Of a stretch of DNA of 64,000 nt, positions 48,092 to 60,966 are shown one piece after another (position 1 is the stretch's first letter; each line of letters starts with the position of its first letter). The notes beneath the pieces are model-generated. The model had not been told where the DNA came from. It saw nothing but the letters and a program-made list of their open reading frames with translations, and made no database searches. The stretch covers positions 1 through 64,000 of the forward strand of contig NZ_CANMTQ010000013.1 of the NCBI RefSeq assembly GCF_947500835.1, given 5' to 3'. A program made the translations under genes and the position numbers. The DNA comes from an uncultured Halomonas sp. GTDB taxonomy: Bacteria; Pseudomonadota; Gammaproteobacteria; Pseudomonadales; Halomonadaceae.

Positions 48092-49267
48092 TTGCGTACA
48101 TTAATCGTCGTCAGAAGCCTGAAGATGGGTGGCATGGAGCGTGTCGCAGTCAATCTTGCTGATGCTTTTGCCGAAGCAGGACATGAAAGCCATTTGATGG
48201 TTTATCGTGAATGTGACCAAGGGCTTGCACCGACGCATTCTGATGTGAAAGTTCATGTGTTTTCACTACGCTGGTGGCAACGACTGACGGGCATAGGCCT
48301 GCTGATTGAATTGATATCGCGTTTGTTGCTAAACCCACTGGTTCGGCGATCACTATTCGTGTGGACCGGCTGGCTGGGTGGCTATTTGTTACGCGCTTGG
48401 CTTTGGTATTTCGAAAAGAAATACGGTCGATTGGACCGGATCATCTTTCGAGGGATCGGTACCTTCGAATTGGTTTGGAGCTATCGAGACGAACGAGCGC
48501 GGTTCGTGTTGGAAAACAAGTTGCCCACCGGCGAGAAGTCCTGGCGCTATAAGCTGTTTGCACACTGCCTATTTCCTGGCAAACACTTGGTAGCCGTTTC
48601 TCATGGCGTAGCAGAGAGCGCCTCCCTGGCTCAAGAAAAATGGGCTTTTACGCCAGCCTCATTATCAGTGATCGTCAATCCTTGTCCGGTTGGAAGAATC
48701 CGCGAACTCATGACGGAGCCTCTACTAGATATTCCCTCTGAGCCCTATATCGTCAACGTGGCGCGCCTGGTTTCTCAGAAGGATCACGCGCTGCTGTTAC
48801 GCGCCTATGCCAAAGCCGCTCCCAAGGAAGCGTTGGTCATCGTGGGAGAGGGGCCACTGCGTAGCTCTCTCGAACAGCAGGCTAGCGAGTTGGGAATCGC
48901 CGGAAAGGTGTATTTTGTCGGCTATCAGGCCAATCCGTACCCCTGGATGCATCATGCCCGCCTGTTCGTGCTCAGTTCGCGGGTCGAAGGCATGGGGATA
49001 GTGCTGACCGAAGCACTGGCTTGTGGTACACCCGTCATCTCCGTGGACTGCCCTGGCGGTATTCGCGAGGTACTCAAAGGTGAGTTGGAGAATGCCATCG
49101 CAGAGCATAGTGATTCAGGGTTGGCAGAGAAAATCAGGATTTTCCTGCAGGGTCCAAAGCCTCTGATTAATGATGACTGGTTACAGGATTTTTTGCCCAC
49201 AAAGATCGTGGAGCGTTTCTTGGAAACGCCGATTACTCGATGGGAGTACATAGATGACAGTCATTGA
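48092..49267 (+). CDS. GT4-family glycosyltransferase
   Basis: A 391-residue GT-B glycosyltransferase. The N-terminal acceptor domain starts TLIVVRSLKMGGMERVAVNLADAF, and the C-terminal domain has NVARLVSQKDHALLLRAYAKA, VIVGEGPLRSSLEQQASELG and the E-x7-E motif EGMGIVLTEALACGTPVISVD. It probably adds a sugar during LPS or capsule synthesis; no other surface-polysaccharide genes are adjacent. The start is a TTG at 48092 with AAGGA upstream. Composition is more AT-rich than its neighbours, and it follows a gene remnant, suggesting acquisition. Confidence 0.85.
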   Translation: MRTLIVVRSLKMGGMERVAVNLADAFAEAGHESHLMVYRECDQGLAPTHSDVKVHVFSLRWWQRLTGIGLLIELISRLLLNPLVRRSLFVWTGWLGGYLLRAWLWYFEKKYGRLDRIIFRGIGTFELVWSYRDERARFVLENKLPTGEKSWRYKLFAHCLFPGKHLVAVSHGVAESASLAQEKWAFTPASLSVIVNPCPVGRIRELMTEPLLDIPSEPYIVNVARLVSQKDHALLLRAYAKAAPKEALVIVGEGPLRSSLEQQASELGIAGKVYFVGYQANPYPWMHHARLFVLSSRVEGMGIVLTEALACGTPVISVDCPGGIREVLKGELENAIAEHSDSGLAEKIRIFLQGPKPLINDDWLQDFLPTKIVERFLETPITRWEYIDDSH

Positions 49268-49411
49268 GTCAGCTGATACAGGCTTGGCAGGGCCACGAAT
49301 GGTCATCTCATCATTCTCCAGAGCTGAAAAAGCCAAACTTTTTTATTAGCTGCCTTCCAACGCTATACTGCCGCTTACAAGCGGCGGATGTATTTTATAA
49401 GGAGAACGAGA

Positions 49412-50005
49412 ATGCGGATTTCAAGAAAGACATTTTTACTAGGCTGGCTAGTCGGTTTGCTGTTGCTGGCAGGCTGTGCCCAGAGCCCACAGTATCTGCA
49501 GGTAAAGCCCAACGTCGGCCAGAGTTTGCCCCAGGTGGGTAACGGGCAGAGCGTGACGCTTGACGTGGTGGATGGACGCGAATCGGATGTGCTGGGAACA
49601 CGTAGCGGCGCGGCCATGTCTACCGCCGTGATCAGCGTCGAGGCCCACGATCTGATGCCCAAGCTCAAGAACCAGGCCGAGCAGGCGCTCTCCCAGATGG
49701 GCTTCAATCCCACTTCTGATTCCGCTCCAGGACGCCCCAGCCTGACGCTGACCTTGACGGACTTGAGCTACCAGAAAGCGGAAGGCAAACCGCTGCTCGA
49801 CAAGGCTGTGCTGCTGGCGCGCTTTCGTGCCGTGGCAAGTAACGATCGTCAGTCCTACACCGGCACCTATACCGCCAAGCGAGAGCAGGAGTATGCAATG
49901 AAGCCCGGTCGCGAAGCCAACACGAACATGGTCAGCGATCTATTGAGTCGAGCGTTGCAACGTACCTTCAATGACCCACAGATTGGCAGTCAATTGGCAC
50001 GGTAA
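49412..50005 (+). CDS. YajG-family lipoprotein
   Basis: A 197-residue lipoprotein: leader with lipobox LLAGC (C22), then the YajG-like domain (LQVKPNVGQSLPQVGNGQSVTLDVVDGRESDVLGTRSG through FNDPQIGSQLAR). YajG proteins are outer-membrane lipoproteins of unknown function. The ATG at 49412 follows AAGGAG at ideal spacing. It is monocistronic, ending at a hairpin shared with the convergent methyltransferase gene. Confidence 0.85.
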   Translation: MRISRKTFLLGWLVGLLLLAGCAQSPQYLQVKPNVGQSLPQVGNGQSVTLDVVDGRESDVLGTRSGAAMSTAVISVEAHDLMPKLKNQAEQALSQMGFNPTSDSAPGRPSLTLTLTDLSYQKAEGKPLLDKAVLLARFRAVASNDRQSYTGTYTAKREQEYAMKPGREANTNMVSDLLSRALQRTFNDPQIGSQLAR

Positions 50006-50042
50006 ACGACGCTTGTTACCAAAACGAATGGTTAAAGCATCA

Positions 50043-50068
50043 CGGGCCCTGGAGCATTCCAGGGCCCG
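50043..50068. terminator. Bidirectional hairpin between yajG-like and tpm genes
   Basis: CGGGCCCTGGA (50043-50053), loop GCAT, TCCAGGGCCCG (50058-50068): a perfect 11-bp stem between convergent stop codons. Only short T-rich tails follow on either strand. Confidence 0.75.
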
Positions 50069-50085
50069 TCTCGTTCAATGCCCGC

Positions 50086-50724
50086 CTATTCTCCAGTTGG
50101 CCCTCGCCGTGTCAGCGACCAGATGTGTTCGCTGAATCCCCTATCGTCCGCCGGAAGCACATCCAATAACTCAATTTCGAAATTGGGCGTGAACAATAGT
50201 CGCACCTCATCGGACTCGACGTGATACGGGGGCCCCTTCTCCGGCAAAATGCTGCGGGTAATGGTAATCATCAGCCCCTTTGCCCCAGGCGGTAGCAATT
50301 GGGCCAGATGAAAGGCGTAACGCTGGCGTGCCGCGGAGCGCAGCGCAATGAGGGAGGCGCGGTCGTAGAACGACTGAATTTCACGGGTGTTGTCGATATG
50401 CAGCTGAAAGAAATCACCGCACCAGAGTTCCACGTTCCCCTGGCGCCAGATATCGAAGGGCTCGCGATGATAACGAGCCACTTCTCCTTCACCTTCCGCC
50501 ACGAACTCTTCGATGGCCTGGGAGGAAAGCTCGATCCCCAGCACTGGGTATCCGCGCTCTGCAAGCCAGCGCATGTCCAAGCTTTTACCACACAAAGGTA
50601 CCAGCACTTTGCCTCCTGCGGGAACATCCAGGCTTGGCCAGTAACGCATTAGCTGGGGATGCGTTTTTTCCAGATGAAACCCTATGCGGCCATCACGCCA
50701 GCGCTCAATCCATTCGTTAGCCAT
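50086..50724 (-). CDS. tpm: Thiopurine S-methyltransferase
   Basis: A 212-residue SAM-dependent methyltransferase of the bacterial TPMT family, acting on thiopurines and reported to methylate selenium or tellurium oxyanions. Features are WIERWRDGRIGFHLEKTHPQL, VLVPLCGKSLDMRWLAERGYPVLGIELS (SAM motif I), WCGDFFQL and YDRASLIALRSAARQRYA. The ATG at 50724 (AAGGA upstream) is chosen; an in-frame start 24 codons earlier lacks support. Confidence 0.92.
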   Translation of the reverse strand: MANEWIERWRDGRIGFHLEKTHPQLMRYWPSLDVPAGGKVLVPLCGKSLDMRWLAERGYPVLGIELSSQAIEEFVAEGEGEVARYHREPFDIWRQGNVELWCGDFFQLHIDNTREIQSFYDRASLIALRSAARQRYAFHLAQLLPPGAKGLMITITRSILPEKGPPYHVESDEVRLLFTPNFEIELLDVLPADDRGFSEHIWSLTRRGPTGE

Positions 50725-50929
50725 CACATGATCCTTGTCGATAGCGTCAGTGAGACATGAGCTTAAACCACTGACGCATAATGCTTTCACATACAATCAG
50801 GCGCTTGGCAAGACTATCGTTCCTTGTCATCCACACATTCTGTGGATAAGCCTTGGGACAAACGCATTTCACTTGTTCTCGGGCAGCGCCTTCACTAGAA
50901 ATCTCACAATTTGTTTATTTTTTGATCAC

Positions 50930-51259
50930 CTAACTATCGTCTCTTGGCGGAAAACTGATGGAACGAGGAAACTCCGCCACCTTGCCTTCCGACTTGGTCG
51001 CCTTGGGGGTTCCTTCTCGCTCCACCTCATCGATACGCACGATGGCATTGAGAGGAATATAGCTGCGCTGAACGCCCTCAAACGTACGCCTGAGCTTCTC
51101 GCTGGAGGGGTCGACTACCAGCTTCGAGGCATCCTCGAAGACAAAGGTCTCCACCTCGATGAATCCCCATAGATCGCTCTGAAAGATTTCCCGAGCGTAA
51201 AGTTCCCAAACTTCCCCCTGGTTATGAAACACCACACGATAGATCGGCTTGGAGGCCAT
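50930..51259 (-). CDS. DUF1820 family protein
   Basis: A 109-residue cytoplasmic protein of the DUF1820 family (PIYRVVFHNQGEVWELYAREIFQSDLWGFIEVETFVF then SYIPLNAIVRIDEVEREG). The family has no known function. It is divergent from miaB, an adjacency that as I recall is also seen in pseudomonads, which hints at a translation- or stress-related role. The C-terminal 25 residues are poorly conserved and charged. Confidence 0.88.
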   Translation of the reverse strand: MASKPIYRVVFHNQGEVWELYAREIFQSDLWGFIEVETFVFEDASKLVVDPSSEKLRRTFEGVQRSYIPLNAIVRIDEVEREGTPKATKSEGKVAEFPRSISFPPRDDS

Positions 51260-51526
51260 GCTGCTCCTGTCTGTTGCGAGACACGCTGAGTTGATTGGAA
51301 GGGTTGGTTGAGTGATTGTCGCAGGATATGAAATTATCGCCCTAGAATACCATAGCTACCACCCCTTCAAAGGAGGTCTTGAGGGGCCTGGGGCGATGCT
51401 GGTCAATGACTGAAGCGATACGTACAATGTGCAATCCAAGTTTTCTCGGTCGATTCGGCTATTTCTTCGGCCAGGCATTCACTTCTATCACGGATAAATC
51501 GAGCGCCCTTGCTGCGCTGATACTCT

Positions 51527-52870
51527 ATGGCGAAGAAACTCTTCATCAAGACTCATGGCTGCCAAATGAACGAGTACGACTCTGCCCGTATGGCGGATCT
51601 ACTCGGCGAATCCCATCAGATGGAGCTGACAGATGACGAACGCGAGGCGGACGTCATCCTGCTCAATACCTGTTCGATTCGTGAAAAGGCACAGGAGAAG
51701 GTGTTTCACCAGCTCGGCCGCTGGAAGAAACTCAAACAGAAAAATCCTGACCTCGTGATTGGCGTGGGCGGCTGCGTCGCCAGCCAGGAAGGCGCTAATC
51801 TGCGCAAGCGTGCCCCCCATGTCGATATGGTATTCGGCCCCCAGACGTTGCATCGGGTACCTTCGATGCTCGACTCCCAGCGTGCCGACCATATTTCCGT
51901 CGTCGACGTGACCTTCCCGGAGATCGAGAAGTTCGATCACCTGCCCAAGCCGAGTTCCGATGGCGCCACCGCCTTCGTCTCGATCATGGAAGGCTGCTCG
52001 AAATACTGCAGCTTCTGCGTCGTGCCCTATACCCGGGGCGAAGAAGTTTCACGGCCTTTCGAAAGCGTGATGGATGAGGTCATCCACCTGGCGGAACAGG
52101 GCGTGCGGGAAGTCAACCTGCTGGGCCAGAACGTCAATGCCTATCGCGGCGAGAACGCGCTTGGCGACGAGATCGATCTGGCGGAGCTGATCGGTTGCGT
52201 GGCCGCAGTGGATGGCATCGATCGCATCCGTTTCACAACCTCGCATCCGGTAGAGTTCTCCGACAGCCTGATCGAGGCCTATGGCGAGATTCCAGAGTTG
52301 GTCAGCCATTTGCATCTACCGGTGCAGTCCGGCTCCGATCGTATTCTGAGCGCCATGAAGCGGGGTCACACTGCCGAGGAGTACATCGCCAAGATGGAGC
52401 GCATTCGTGCCCTGCGCCCGGATATCAGCTTCTCCTCGGACTTCATCATCGGCTTCCCCGGGGAGACGGAAGCGGATTTCGAAGCAACCATGGACCTGAT
52501 TCACCGTATTGGTTTCGATGCCTCCTTCAGCTTCGTCTATTCCGCTCGTCCCGGCACCCCGGCGGCCAGCCTTGATGACGACACCCCGGAAGCGATCAAG
52601 AAGCAACGCCTGGCGATCCTTCAAGAGCGCATTCTGCAAAACGTCATGCAGATCAGCCGGCGCATGGTGGGCACCACCCAGCGCATTCTGGTGACGGGGT
52701 TCTCCCCCCGCGATCCAGGTCAGCTCTCGGGGCGCACCGAAAATAATCGGGTGGTGAATTTTCGCGCTGCCAATCCCATGGAGCTGATCGGCGGCTTCGT
52801 CGATATCGACATCACCGAGGCGCTGCCCAACTCGTTGCGGGGTGAGCTGGCCTCGGCTGAATTGCACTAG
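51527..52870 (+). CDS. miaB: tRNA-2-methylthio-N6-dimethylallyladenosine synthase MiaB
   Basis: A 447-residue radical SAM methylthiotransferase modifying A37 of tRNAs. N-terminal UPF0004 domain ([34 protein letters not shown] with three cluster-binding cysteines), radical SAM motif [15 protein letters not shown] (about residues 157-171), and a C-terminal TRAM domain. The ATG at 51527 gives the conserved MAKKLFIKT start; the ribosome-binding site is weak. It heads the miaB-ybeZ-ybeY-corC-lnt series. Confidence 0.97.
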   Translation: MAKKLFIKTHGCQMNEYDSARMADLLGESHQMELTDDEREADVILLNTCSIREKAQEKVFHQLGRWKKLKQKNPDLVIGVGGCVASQEGANLRKRAPHVDMVFGPQTLHRVPSMLDSQRADHISVVDVTFPEIEKFDHLPKPSSDGATAFVSIMEGCSKYCSFCVVPYTRGEEVSRPFESVMDEVIHLAEQGVREVNLLGQNVNAYRGENALGDEIDLAELIGCVAAVDGIDRIRFTTSHPVEFSDSLIEAYGEIPELVSHLHLPVQSGSDRILSAMKRGHTAEEYIAKMERIRALRPDISFSSDFIIGFPGETEADFEATMDLIHRIGFDASFSFVYSARPGTPAASLDDDTPEAIKKQRLAILQERILQNVMQISRRMVGTTQRILVTGFSPRDPGQLSGRTENNRVVNFRAANPMELIGGFVDIDITEALPNSLRGELASAELH

Positions 52871-52957
52871 GGCTTTCAGGTTTGCCCCGACCCCCATCGG
52901 AGCAGTAAGCTCGTTGCATCGCTTTTCCTCTTTTCACAACCAACGGATCCTCCTGTC

Positions 52958-54028
52958 TTGAGCAATAACGATTCTCAGGCGCATCGCATTCTGACGTTAA
53001 CCCTCGAACCCAACGACCCCATGCGGTTGGCCAACCTCTGCGGTCAGCGGGACGAACATTTGAAACTGATCGAATCGCGTCTGGGTGTCACTCTGCGTAA
53101 TCGCGGAAACACCTTCCAGATGGCGGGACCCGGTACTCGAGTCAAGGCTGCCGCGAACATCCTCGAACATCTTTATCGCGAGACCGAAAGCAGCGACCTC
53201 GAACCCGAGACCGTGCACCTGTATCTGCAGGAGTCCGGTGTCGAAGCGCTGGAAGAAGACGAAGGCGGTGACGAAGGCGACGTGGTTATTCGCACCACTC
53301 GAGCCTTGGTCAAGCCTCGCGGCTTCAATCAGCAAAGCTATGTCGCCAATATCCGCAAGCACGATATCAACTTTGGCATTGGCCCGGCGGGGACCGGCAA
53401 GACCTATCTGGCGGTTGCCGCAGCGGTGGAAGCGCTCAACCAGCAGGAGGTGCGACGCATTCTGCTGGTGCGCCCGGCGGTGGAAGCCGGCGAGAAACTT
53501 GGCTTTCTGCCCGGCGATCTGGCCCAGAAGATCGATCCCTATCTGCGCCCACTTTATGATGCGCTCTACGAGATGATCGGTTTCGAGCAGGTCGGTAAAC
53601 TGATCGAGCGCCAGATCATCGAGATTGCCCCTCTGGCCTACATGCGTGGTCGCACCCTGAACAACGCCTTCATCATTCTCGACGAGAGCCAGAACACCAC
53701 CCGGGAACAGATGAAAATGTTTCTGACCCGTATCGGTTTTGGTTCCACTGCCGTGGTCACCGGCGACGTCACCCAGGTCGACCTGCCCCGAGGCCAGAGC
53801 TCGGGGCTGATTCAGGTACTCGATGTACTCAAGGAGACCCAGGGCATTGGCGTGACCCATTTCGCCGCCAAGGACGTGGTGCGCCACCCATTGGTACAGC
53901 GCATCATCGAAGCCTACGACCTGTTCGAAGCCGAGCAGGAGTCCCAGGAGCGCGCCCGCAAGGAAGCGCGGGAGTTGGCGCGTCGTGCCGAACAGTCTCC
54001 CGGTAGCGAACAGACACATCCTCGATGA
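52958..54028 (+). CDS. ybeZ: PhoH-family ATPase YbeZ
   Basis: A 356-residue PhoH-like NTPase, an RNA-linked partner of the YbeY RNase. Walker [20 protein letters not shown] (about residues 142-160) and Walker [13 protein letters not shown] are intact. An N-terminal KH-like region ([21 protein letters not shown]) precedes them. The start is a TTG at 52958 giving [10 protein letters not shown]. Its end overlaps the ybeY start by four bases, supporting joint translation. Confidence 0.94.
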   Translation: MSNNDSQAHRILTLTLEPNDPMRLANLCGQRDEHLKLIESRLGVTLRNRGNTFQMAGPGTRVKAAANILEHLYRETESSDLEPETVHLYLQESGVEALEEDEGGDEGDVVIRTTRALVKPRGFNQQSYVANIRKHDINFGIGPAGTGKTYLAVAAAVEALNQQEVRRILLVRPAVEAGEKLGFLPGDLAQKIDPYLRPLYDALYEMIGFEQVGKLIERQIIEIAPLAYMRGRTLNNAFIILDESQNTTREQMKMFLTRIGFGSTAVVTGDVTQVDLPRGQSSGLIQVLDVLKETQGIGVTHFAAKDVVRHPLVQRIIEAYDLFEAEQESQERARKEARELARRAEQSPGSEQTHPR

Positions 54029-54558
54029 ATATAGCTCCAGGCCCCGTGGTCGATCTGCAGATCGCCCTGGATGATGCCTCCACTCCTGGCCTACCAACGG
54101 AGCGTGAGTTATCACGCTGGACAAAGGCTGCGCTGGCTCATCATCCGGACAAGGCGCAAGACGAACTGACCATACGCCTGGTATCAGAAGACGAGAGCCG
54201 CTCGCTCAATCGCGATTATCGGGGCAAGGACAATCCCACCAACGTGCTCTCTTTCCCTTTCGAAGCACCACCGGGACTTGACATACCCTTACTGGGCGAC
54301 CTGGTCATCTGCCATGAGGTCGTCACTCGAGAAGCCCTTCAGCAAGACAAGTCCTTGGCCGATCATTATGCCCATATGGTCGTACACGGTATCTTGCACT
54401 TGTTGGGGTACGATCATATAGAGGAAGTCGAGGCGGACGAAATGGAAATGCTTGAACGCACTATCCTGGCTTCTCTCGGCATTGCCGATCCCTATGGGCT
54501 TTCAGGCACTGAATGCGCCCCTTATTCAAATGACGAGGACATGAGACCCGACGCATGA
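54025..54558 (+). CDS. ybeY: Endoribonuclease YbeY (rRNA maturation factor)
   Basis: A 177-residue metal-dependent RNase acting in 16S rRNA 3' processing and ribosome quality control. The zinc motif [18 protein letters not shown] (three histidines, about residues 115-132) and the upstream [19 protein letters not shown] are diagnostic. It overlaps ybeZ at its start (ATGA) and corC at its end (ATGA), so all three are coupled. It is slightly longer than the E. coli protein because of a variable C-terminus. Confidence 0.96.
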   Translation: MNIAPGPVVDLQIALDDASTPGLPTERELSRWTKAALAHHPDKAQDELTIRLVSEDESRSLNRDYRGKDNPTNVLSFPFEAPPGLDIPLLGDLVICHEVVTREALQQDKSLADHYAHMVVHGILHLLGYDHIEEVEADEMEMLERTILASLGIADPYGLSGTECAPYSNDEDMRPDA

Positions 54559-55436
54559 GCGAAGACCGATCGAGTAGCCAGGGCAGTAAATCCTGGCTCG
54601 AGAAGATGTTCAGCGGCTTTTTCAGCGATTCCGATGAACCCAGTTCCAGAGACGAGCTACTGGTCTTTCTACGTGAAGCCGGTGCTCGGCTGCGCCTCGA
54701 TCAGGATGCACTGACCATCCTCGAGGGCGCCTTTCAGATCAGCGATCAGCAAACCCGGGAGGTCATGATCCCGCGCTCACAGGTTACCGCCATCGCCGTC
54801 GACCAGCGTCCCGAGGATTATCTGCCGGTCATCTTCGAGACCGGTCATTCACGCTATCCGGTGGTAGGCGAGAACCTTGACGACGTACAGGGTATTCTAT
54901 TGGTCAAGGACCTGCTGCCCATGCTCCAGGAAAGCGATGGTGAACGGCACTGGGTGGAACTGCGTGACGTCATTCGGCCTGCAATGTTCATCCCCGAGTC
55001 CAAGCGCCTCAACAGCCTGCTCAAGGAGTTTCGCGATACCCATAACCACATGGCGATCGTGGTGGACGAGTATGGCGGTACTGCGGGCATCGTCACCATC
55101 GAGGACATCCTCGAACAGATCGTCGGCGATATCGAGGACGAACACGATACCGACGAGGATGACGAGATACGCGACATGGGCGATGGCACCTTTTCCGTGC
55201 GCGCCCTGACCGCGATCGATGATTTCAACGAGCGCTTCGATACCGACTTTTCCGATGACGAATTCGATACCGTTGGCGGACTGGTCATGCAGGGGTTCGG
55301 CCATCTACCGCGCCGTGGCGAATACACCGACCTGAGCGGCTGGCGTTTTACCGTTCTGGGCGCCGACAATCGTCGCATTCGTCTGTTGCAGGTCGAACGG
55401 CTGCCCGACACGGGTATGGATGAAACCGAGGATTGA
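54555..55436 (+). CDS. corC: CorC/YbeX, CBS-domain magnesium/cobalt efflux protein
   Basis: A 293-residue cytoplasmic protein. Two CBS domains ([36 protein letters not shown] and [41 protein letters not shown]) precede a CorC/HlyC transporter-associated domain ([21 protein letters not shown]...). Reported roles are in Mg/Co homeostasis and, with YbeY, ribosome maturation. No transmembrane segment is present, unlike larger family members. It is followed after 117 bases by lnt. Confidence 0.95.
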   Translation: MSEDRSSSQGSKSWLEKMFSGFFSDSDEPSSRDELLVFLREAGARLRLDQDALTILEGAFQISDQQTREVMIPRSQVTAIAVDQRPEDYLPVIFETGHSRYPVVGENLDDVQGILLVKDLLPMLQESDGERHWVELRDVIRPAMFIPESKRLNSLLKEFRDTHNHMAIVVDEYGGTAGIVTIEDILEQIVGDIEDEHDTDEDDEIRDMGDGTFSVRALTAIDDFNERFDTDFSDDEFDTVGGLVMQGFGHLPRRGEYTDLSGWRFTVLGADNRRIRLLQVERLPDTGMDETED

Positions 55437-55553
55437 TACCGGTCGTCATCGATCAAATGCTCTGGTATAAGGCTCTCGTCCAAAATGCGCTTGCGATTTT
55501 CATCCACGATGATGAATGACTGACACGCAAGATCACCAAGGAGTGCCCTCCCC

Positions 55554-57026
55554 ATGCTGTCCTATTCCCGCCCCTGGGTGGGTTTTGTCGCCGCGCTGAT
55601 CGCCGGTTGCCTGACCACCCTGACCTTCTCACCTTTTGAACTCTGGTGGCTGGGGCCGGTCGCCGTGATCCTGCTTTATATCGGCATACACGACCTGACG
55701 CCAGGACAGGCGCTACTGCGGGGCTGGTGCTATGGCGTTGCCCTGTTTGCCACCGGCACCTACTGGATCTATGTCTCGATCCATGATTACGGCTATGCCA
55801 GCGTGCCTCTGGCAGTATTTCTCACGGCGCTGTTTGCGGTCACCCTGGCATTCTTCTTCGCCATACCGTTCTGGTTCTATCGTCGTTTCACCGGGCGTCG
55901 TCTTGCCTTTCTGAGTTTCACCGGCTTCTGGGTACTCATGGAGGTGCTGCGCACCTATCTGTTCACCGGCTTTCCCTGGCTTCTGCTGGGCAGTGCCCAC
56001 GTGGATTCACCGCTTTCGTCTCTTGCGCCCGTAGGCGGCGTCTATCTGCTTAGCCTGGTAACGGCGCTTACCGGCACGTTGATAACGGAATTTCTCAAGC
56101 GTCGCTGGTGGGCTCTCGCGCCCTTGGCAATGCTGTGGATAGTGCCGTTTCTGCTACCGCTGCAATGGACCACACCCAGCGAACAACCGACCGGGGTTGC
56201 GCTTTTGCAGGGCAATCTTCCACAGCTGATGAAATGGTCCGAGGAAGGACAGCGAACGGCAGCCAATACCTACGCATCCTTGACCCGGGTCCAGCCTGAA
56301 AACATCGATCTCATTGTGTGGCCGGAAACCGCCCTGCCCATGTTCCAACGCCAGGCCGAGCCGCTTCTCGAGCGAATCCAGGCGACACTTCCGCCCGACA
56401 CCGCCCTGCTTACCGGCATCGTTCAGCAGGACGATGAGGATCGTTATTACAATGCGGTCATCGGCGTGGGGGACGTGGAAGGCGAGTACCGAAAGGAGCA
56501 CCTGGTGCCTTTTGGCGAGTACATGCCATTGGAAAGCCTACTGCGGGGTATCATCGCCTTCTTTGATCTACCCATGTCGAGCTTTTCTGCCGGCGAGTCC
56601 GACCCGGAGCCGATTCGGGCAGCAGGGCTGAGCATCGGCAGTGCAATCTGCTACGAGATCATCTACCCGGATCTGGTGGCACAACGTGCCAGAAATGCAG
56701 AGGTGCTGCTGACCATCTCCAACGATACCTGGTTCGGCGACTCCATCGGCCCATTACAGCACATGCAGATGGCGCGCCTGCGGGCGCTGGAGAACGGTCG
56801 CTATGTCATCCGCGCCACCAGCAATGGAGTCACATCGATCATCGATCCTGATGGCCGCGTAACCGTTCAGGCCCCGCGCTTCGAGACCACCAGCATCAAT
56901 GGTCAGGTTCACGCCATGCAGGGGCAAACTCCTTTCACCCGCGTTGGCAGCTGGCCAACCTGGCTACTGGCCGCCGTATTCCTATTGCCGGGGCTGCGCT
57001 TACGCCGCGGCAAATCCCGCTTCTGA
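55554..57026 (+). CDS. lnt: Apolipoprotein N-acyltransferase
   Basis: A 490-residue inner-membrane enzyme adding the third acyl chain to lipoproteins. N-terminal helices span residues 1-200. The periplasmic nitrilase domain follows, with the catalytic Glu in VWPETALPM, the Lys in YRKEHLVPFGEYMPLE and the Cys in IGSAICYEIIYPD. A final helix ends at LLPGLRLRRG. The ATG at 55554 is at the start of the hydrophobic region. It serves the lipoproteins of the window, among others (RlpA-like, YajG-like, LptE). Confidence 0.96.
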   Translation: MLSYSRPWVGFVAALIAGCLTTLTFSPFELWWLGPVAVILLYIGIHDLTPGQALLRGWCYGVALFATGTYWIYVSIHDYGYASVPLAVFLTALFAVTLAFFFAIPFWFYRRFTGRRLAFLSFTGFWVLMEVLRTYLFTGFPWLLLGSAHVDSPLSSLAPVGGVYLLSLVTALTGTLITEFLKRRWWALAPLAMLWIVPFLLPLQWTTPSEQPTGVALLQGNLPQLMKWSEEGQRTAANTYASLTRVQPENIDLIVWPETALPMFQRQAEPLLERIQATLPPDTALLTGIVQQDDEDRYYNAVIGVGDVEGEYRKEHLVPFGEYMPLESLLRGIIAFFDLPMSSFSAGESDPEPIRAAGLSIGSAICYEIIYPDLVAQRARNAEVLLTISNDTWFGDSIGPLQHMQMARLRALENGRYVIRATSNGVTSIIDPDGRVTVQAPRFETTSINGQVHAMQGQTPFTRVGSWPTWLLAAVFLLPGLRLRRGKSRF

Positions 57027-57036
57027 CAACGGGACG

Positions 57037-57066
57037 ACGCCATCAACGATGCCGCAATGATGGCGT
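57037..57066. terminator. Hairpin after lnt
   Basis: ACGCCATCA (57037-57045) and TGATGGCGT (57058-57066) form a perfect 9-bp stem with a 12-nt loop in the gap between convergent lnt and the zinc-ribbon gene. No T-tract follows. Confidence 0.4.
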
Positions 57067-57107
57067 AGCGCTTCAGGTGCTCTTCAGGCTCTCTTACAGG
57101 TACTTGA

Positions 57108-57617
57108 TCAGGTGCTTGGAGAGCGCTCGAAATAGCGATGCTCGCACTCGCGGCAGGGCTCCAGGCGTGTGACGCTCTCCAGTACGACCTTCGCGCCGCA
57201 ATGCACACAAGCCATGCGCCCGGGGGCGGCAATTTCGCCGGCCACATAGTCTGCGCGGGATGCTTCGAGGTCGTCGTTGAGCTGCTCCCGCTCGATGATG
57301 CTGCGATCGGCAACGGAGAACAGCGCATCGGTGATCTTGCGGGATAGCACGTCAAGGTCGATGCCGAGCCAGCTGGCGACCCCGGAACCGCCGGCGGCCA
57401 GATAGCTGCGCAGATCCTTGAGATCGCGCTCGACCCAGGCACGCAGCAGGGCCATCTCATCCTTGGTGAACTCCTCGAAATCGGCTTCGAACTGTACCGA
57501 CTCATCGAGATCCTTCTGTAGATTGTCCCAGGAAAGATCGTTGGCTCCACCCTGCATCCGCTCCAGAACGCGCTCGTAGGCCTCGCGCAGGCGATGCTCT
57601 CTTTGTTGTTCGCTCAT
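57108..57617 (-). CDS. Zinc-ribbon DUF1451 protein (YbeL-like)
   Basis: A 169-residue cytoplasmic protein. A long helical N-terminal part (AYERVLERMQGGANDLSWDNLQKDLDESVQFEADFEEFTKDEMALLRAWVERDL) is followed by a C-terminal zinc ribbon CVHCG...CREC. It fits the YbeL/DUF1451 family, function unknown, whose E. coli member also lies near leuS. The start ATG follows GGAGAGACGAC. It is divergent from leuS. Confidence 0.87.
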   Translation of the reverse strand: MSEQQREHRLREAYERVLERMQGGANDLSWDNLQKDLDESVQFEADFEEFTKDEMALLRAWVERDLKDLRSYLAAGGSGVASWLGIDLDVLSRKITDALFSVADRSIIEREQLNDDLEASRADYVAGEIAAPGRMACVHCGAKVVLESVTRLEPCRECEHRYFERSPST

Positions 57618-57819
57618 GTCGTCTCTCCTTCAGTCTTGTCATTTCCCATGGTCATTGATACACCCGAGTTACCCTGATGGTGTCTTGGTGGCCGGCTATC
57701 GGGCCTACCTGCAGGGGCATGTCTAGGGTATCCTTGGGACCAGCATAAACACTAATGACATTTACCTCGAATAGGTTTCTAACACATTGTGCAGGCGCGT
57801 ATTCTCGCTTCATGAGTGA

Positions 57820-60450
<2,631 letters not shown>

Positions 60451-60465
60451 TACAAGGAGCCGCTC

Positions 60466-60966
60466 GTGAAGCGCCGTACTTTCCTTACCCGGTCCCTGAA
60501 TCTGCTTGCCATGAGTATGGCCGGAATAGCCTTGACCGGCTGTGGTTTTCAACTTCGCGGTCTCGAACAACAAGCGCTAGGGTTCGATACGCTGGATCTG
60601 AATGCGCCCCCTACGGCGTTTACCGACGAGCTCAAGCGCCGTTTTGCAATTGAAGGCGTAGCACTTACCGATGATGCCCCGCTGCGTCTGAATATTGGAA
60701 GTCCCAGAACGAGCGAAGTCGCTCTCGGTGGTGGCGATCTCAACTATGAAGAAGTGGAACTGAACCTGACGGTCCCGTTTTCTGTGCAGCGCAGCAGCGA
60801 CAATGCCTATATGCTGGATCAACAAGTCATCCAAGTGGTCACCACTTACCAGACCAGCGATGGCAATCTGCTGGTACGGGATGACCTGCGTGACCAGACC
60901 GTAAAAACACTTCAGCGTGATGCCATACGCCAGTTGCTGGAAAGATTGCGTACTCTCAAGCAATGA
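60466..60966 (+). CDS. lptE: LPS-assembly lipoprotein LptE
   Basis: A 166-residue lipoprotein that plugs the LptD barrel in the outer membrane. Lipobox ALTGC (C26) is followed by the typical GFQLRGLE start and a small LptE fold (VELNLTVPFSVQRSSDNAYMLDQQVIQVVTTYQTSDGNLL). It starts 15 bases after leuS and overlaps holA by four bases, the normal gammaproteobacterial arrangement. Confidence 0.95.
   Translation: MKRRTFLTRSLNLLAMSMAGIALTGCGFQLRGLEQQALGFDTLDLNAPPTAFTDELKRRFAIEGVALTDDAPLRLNIGSPRTSEVALGGGDLNYEEVELNLTVPFSVQRSSDNAYMLDQQVIQVVTTYQTSDGNLLVRDDLRDQTVKTLQRDAIRQLLERLRTLKQ

Noticed and set aside
51379..51636. Short frame upstream of and overlapping miaB
   Set aside because: It runs into miaB in another frame, has no similarity to known proteins, and is not conserved-looking; the region is probably the miaB leader.
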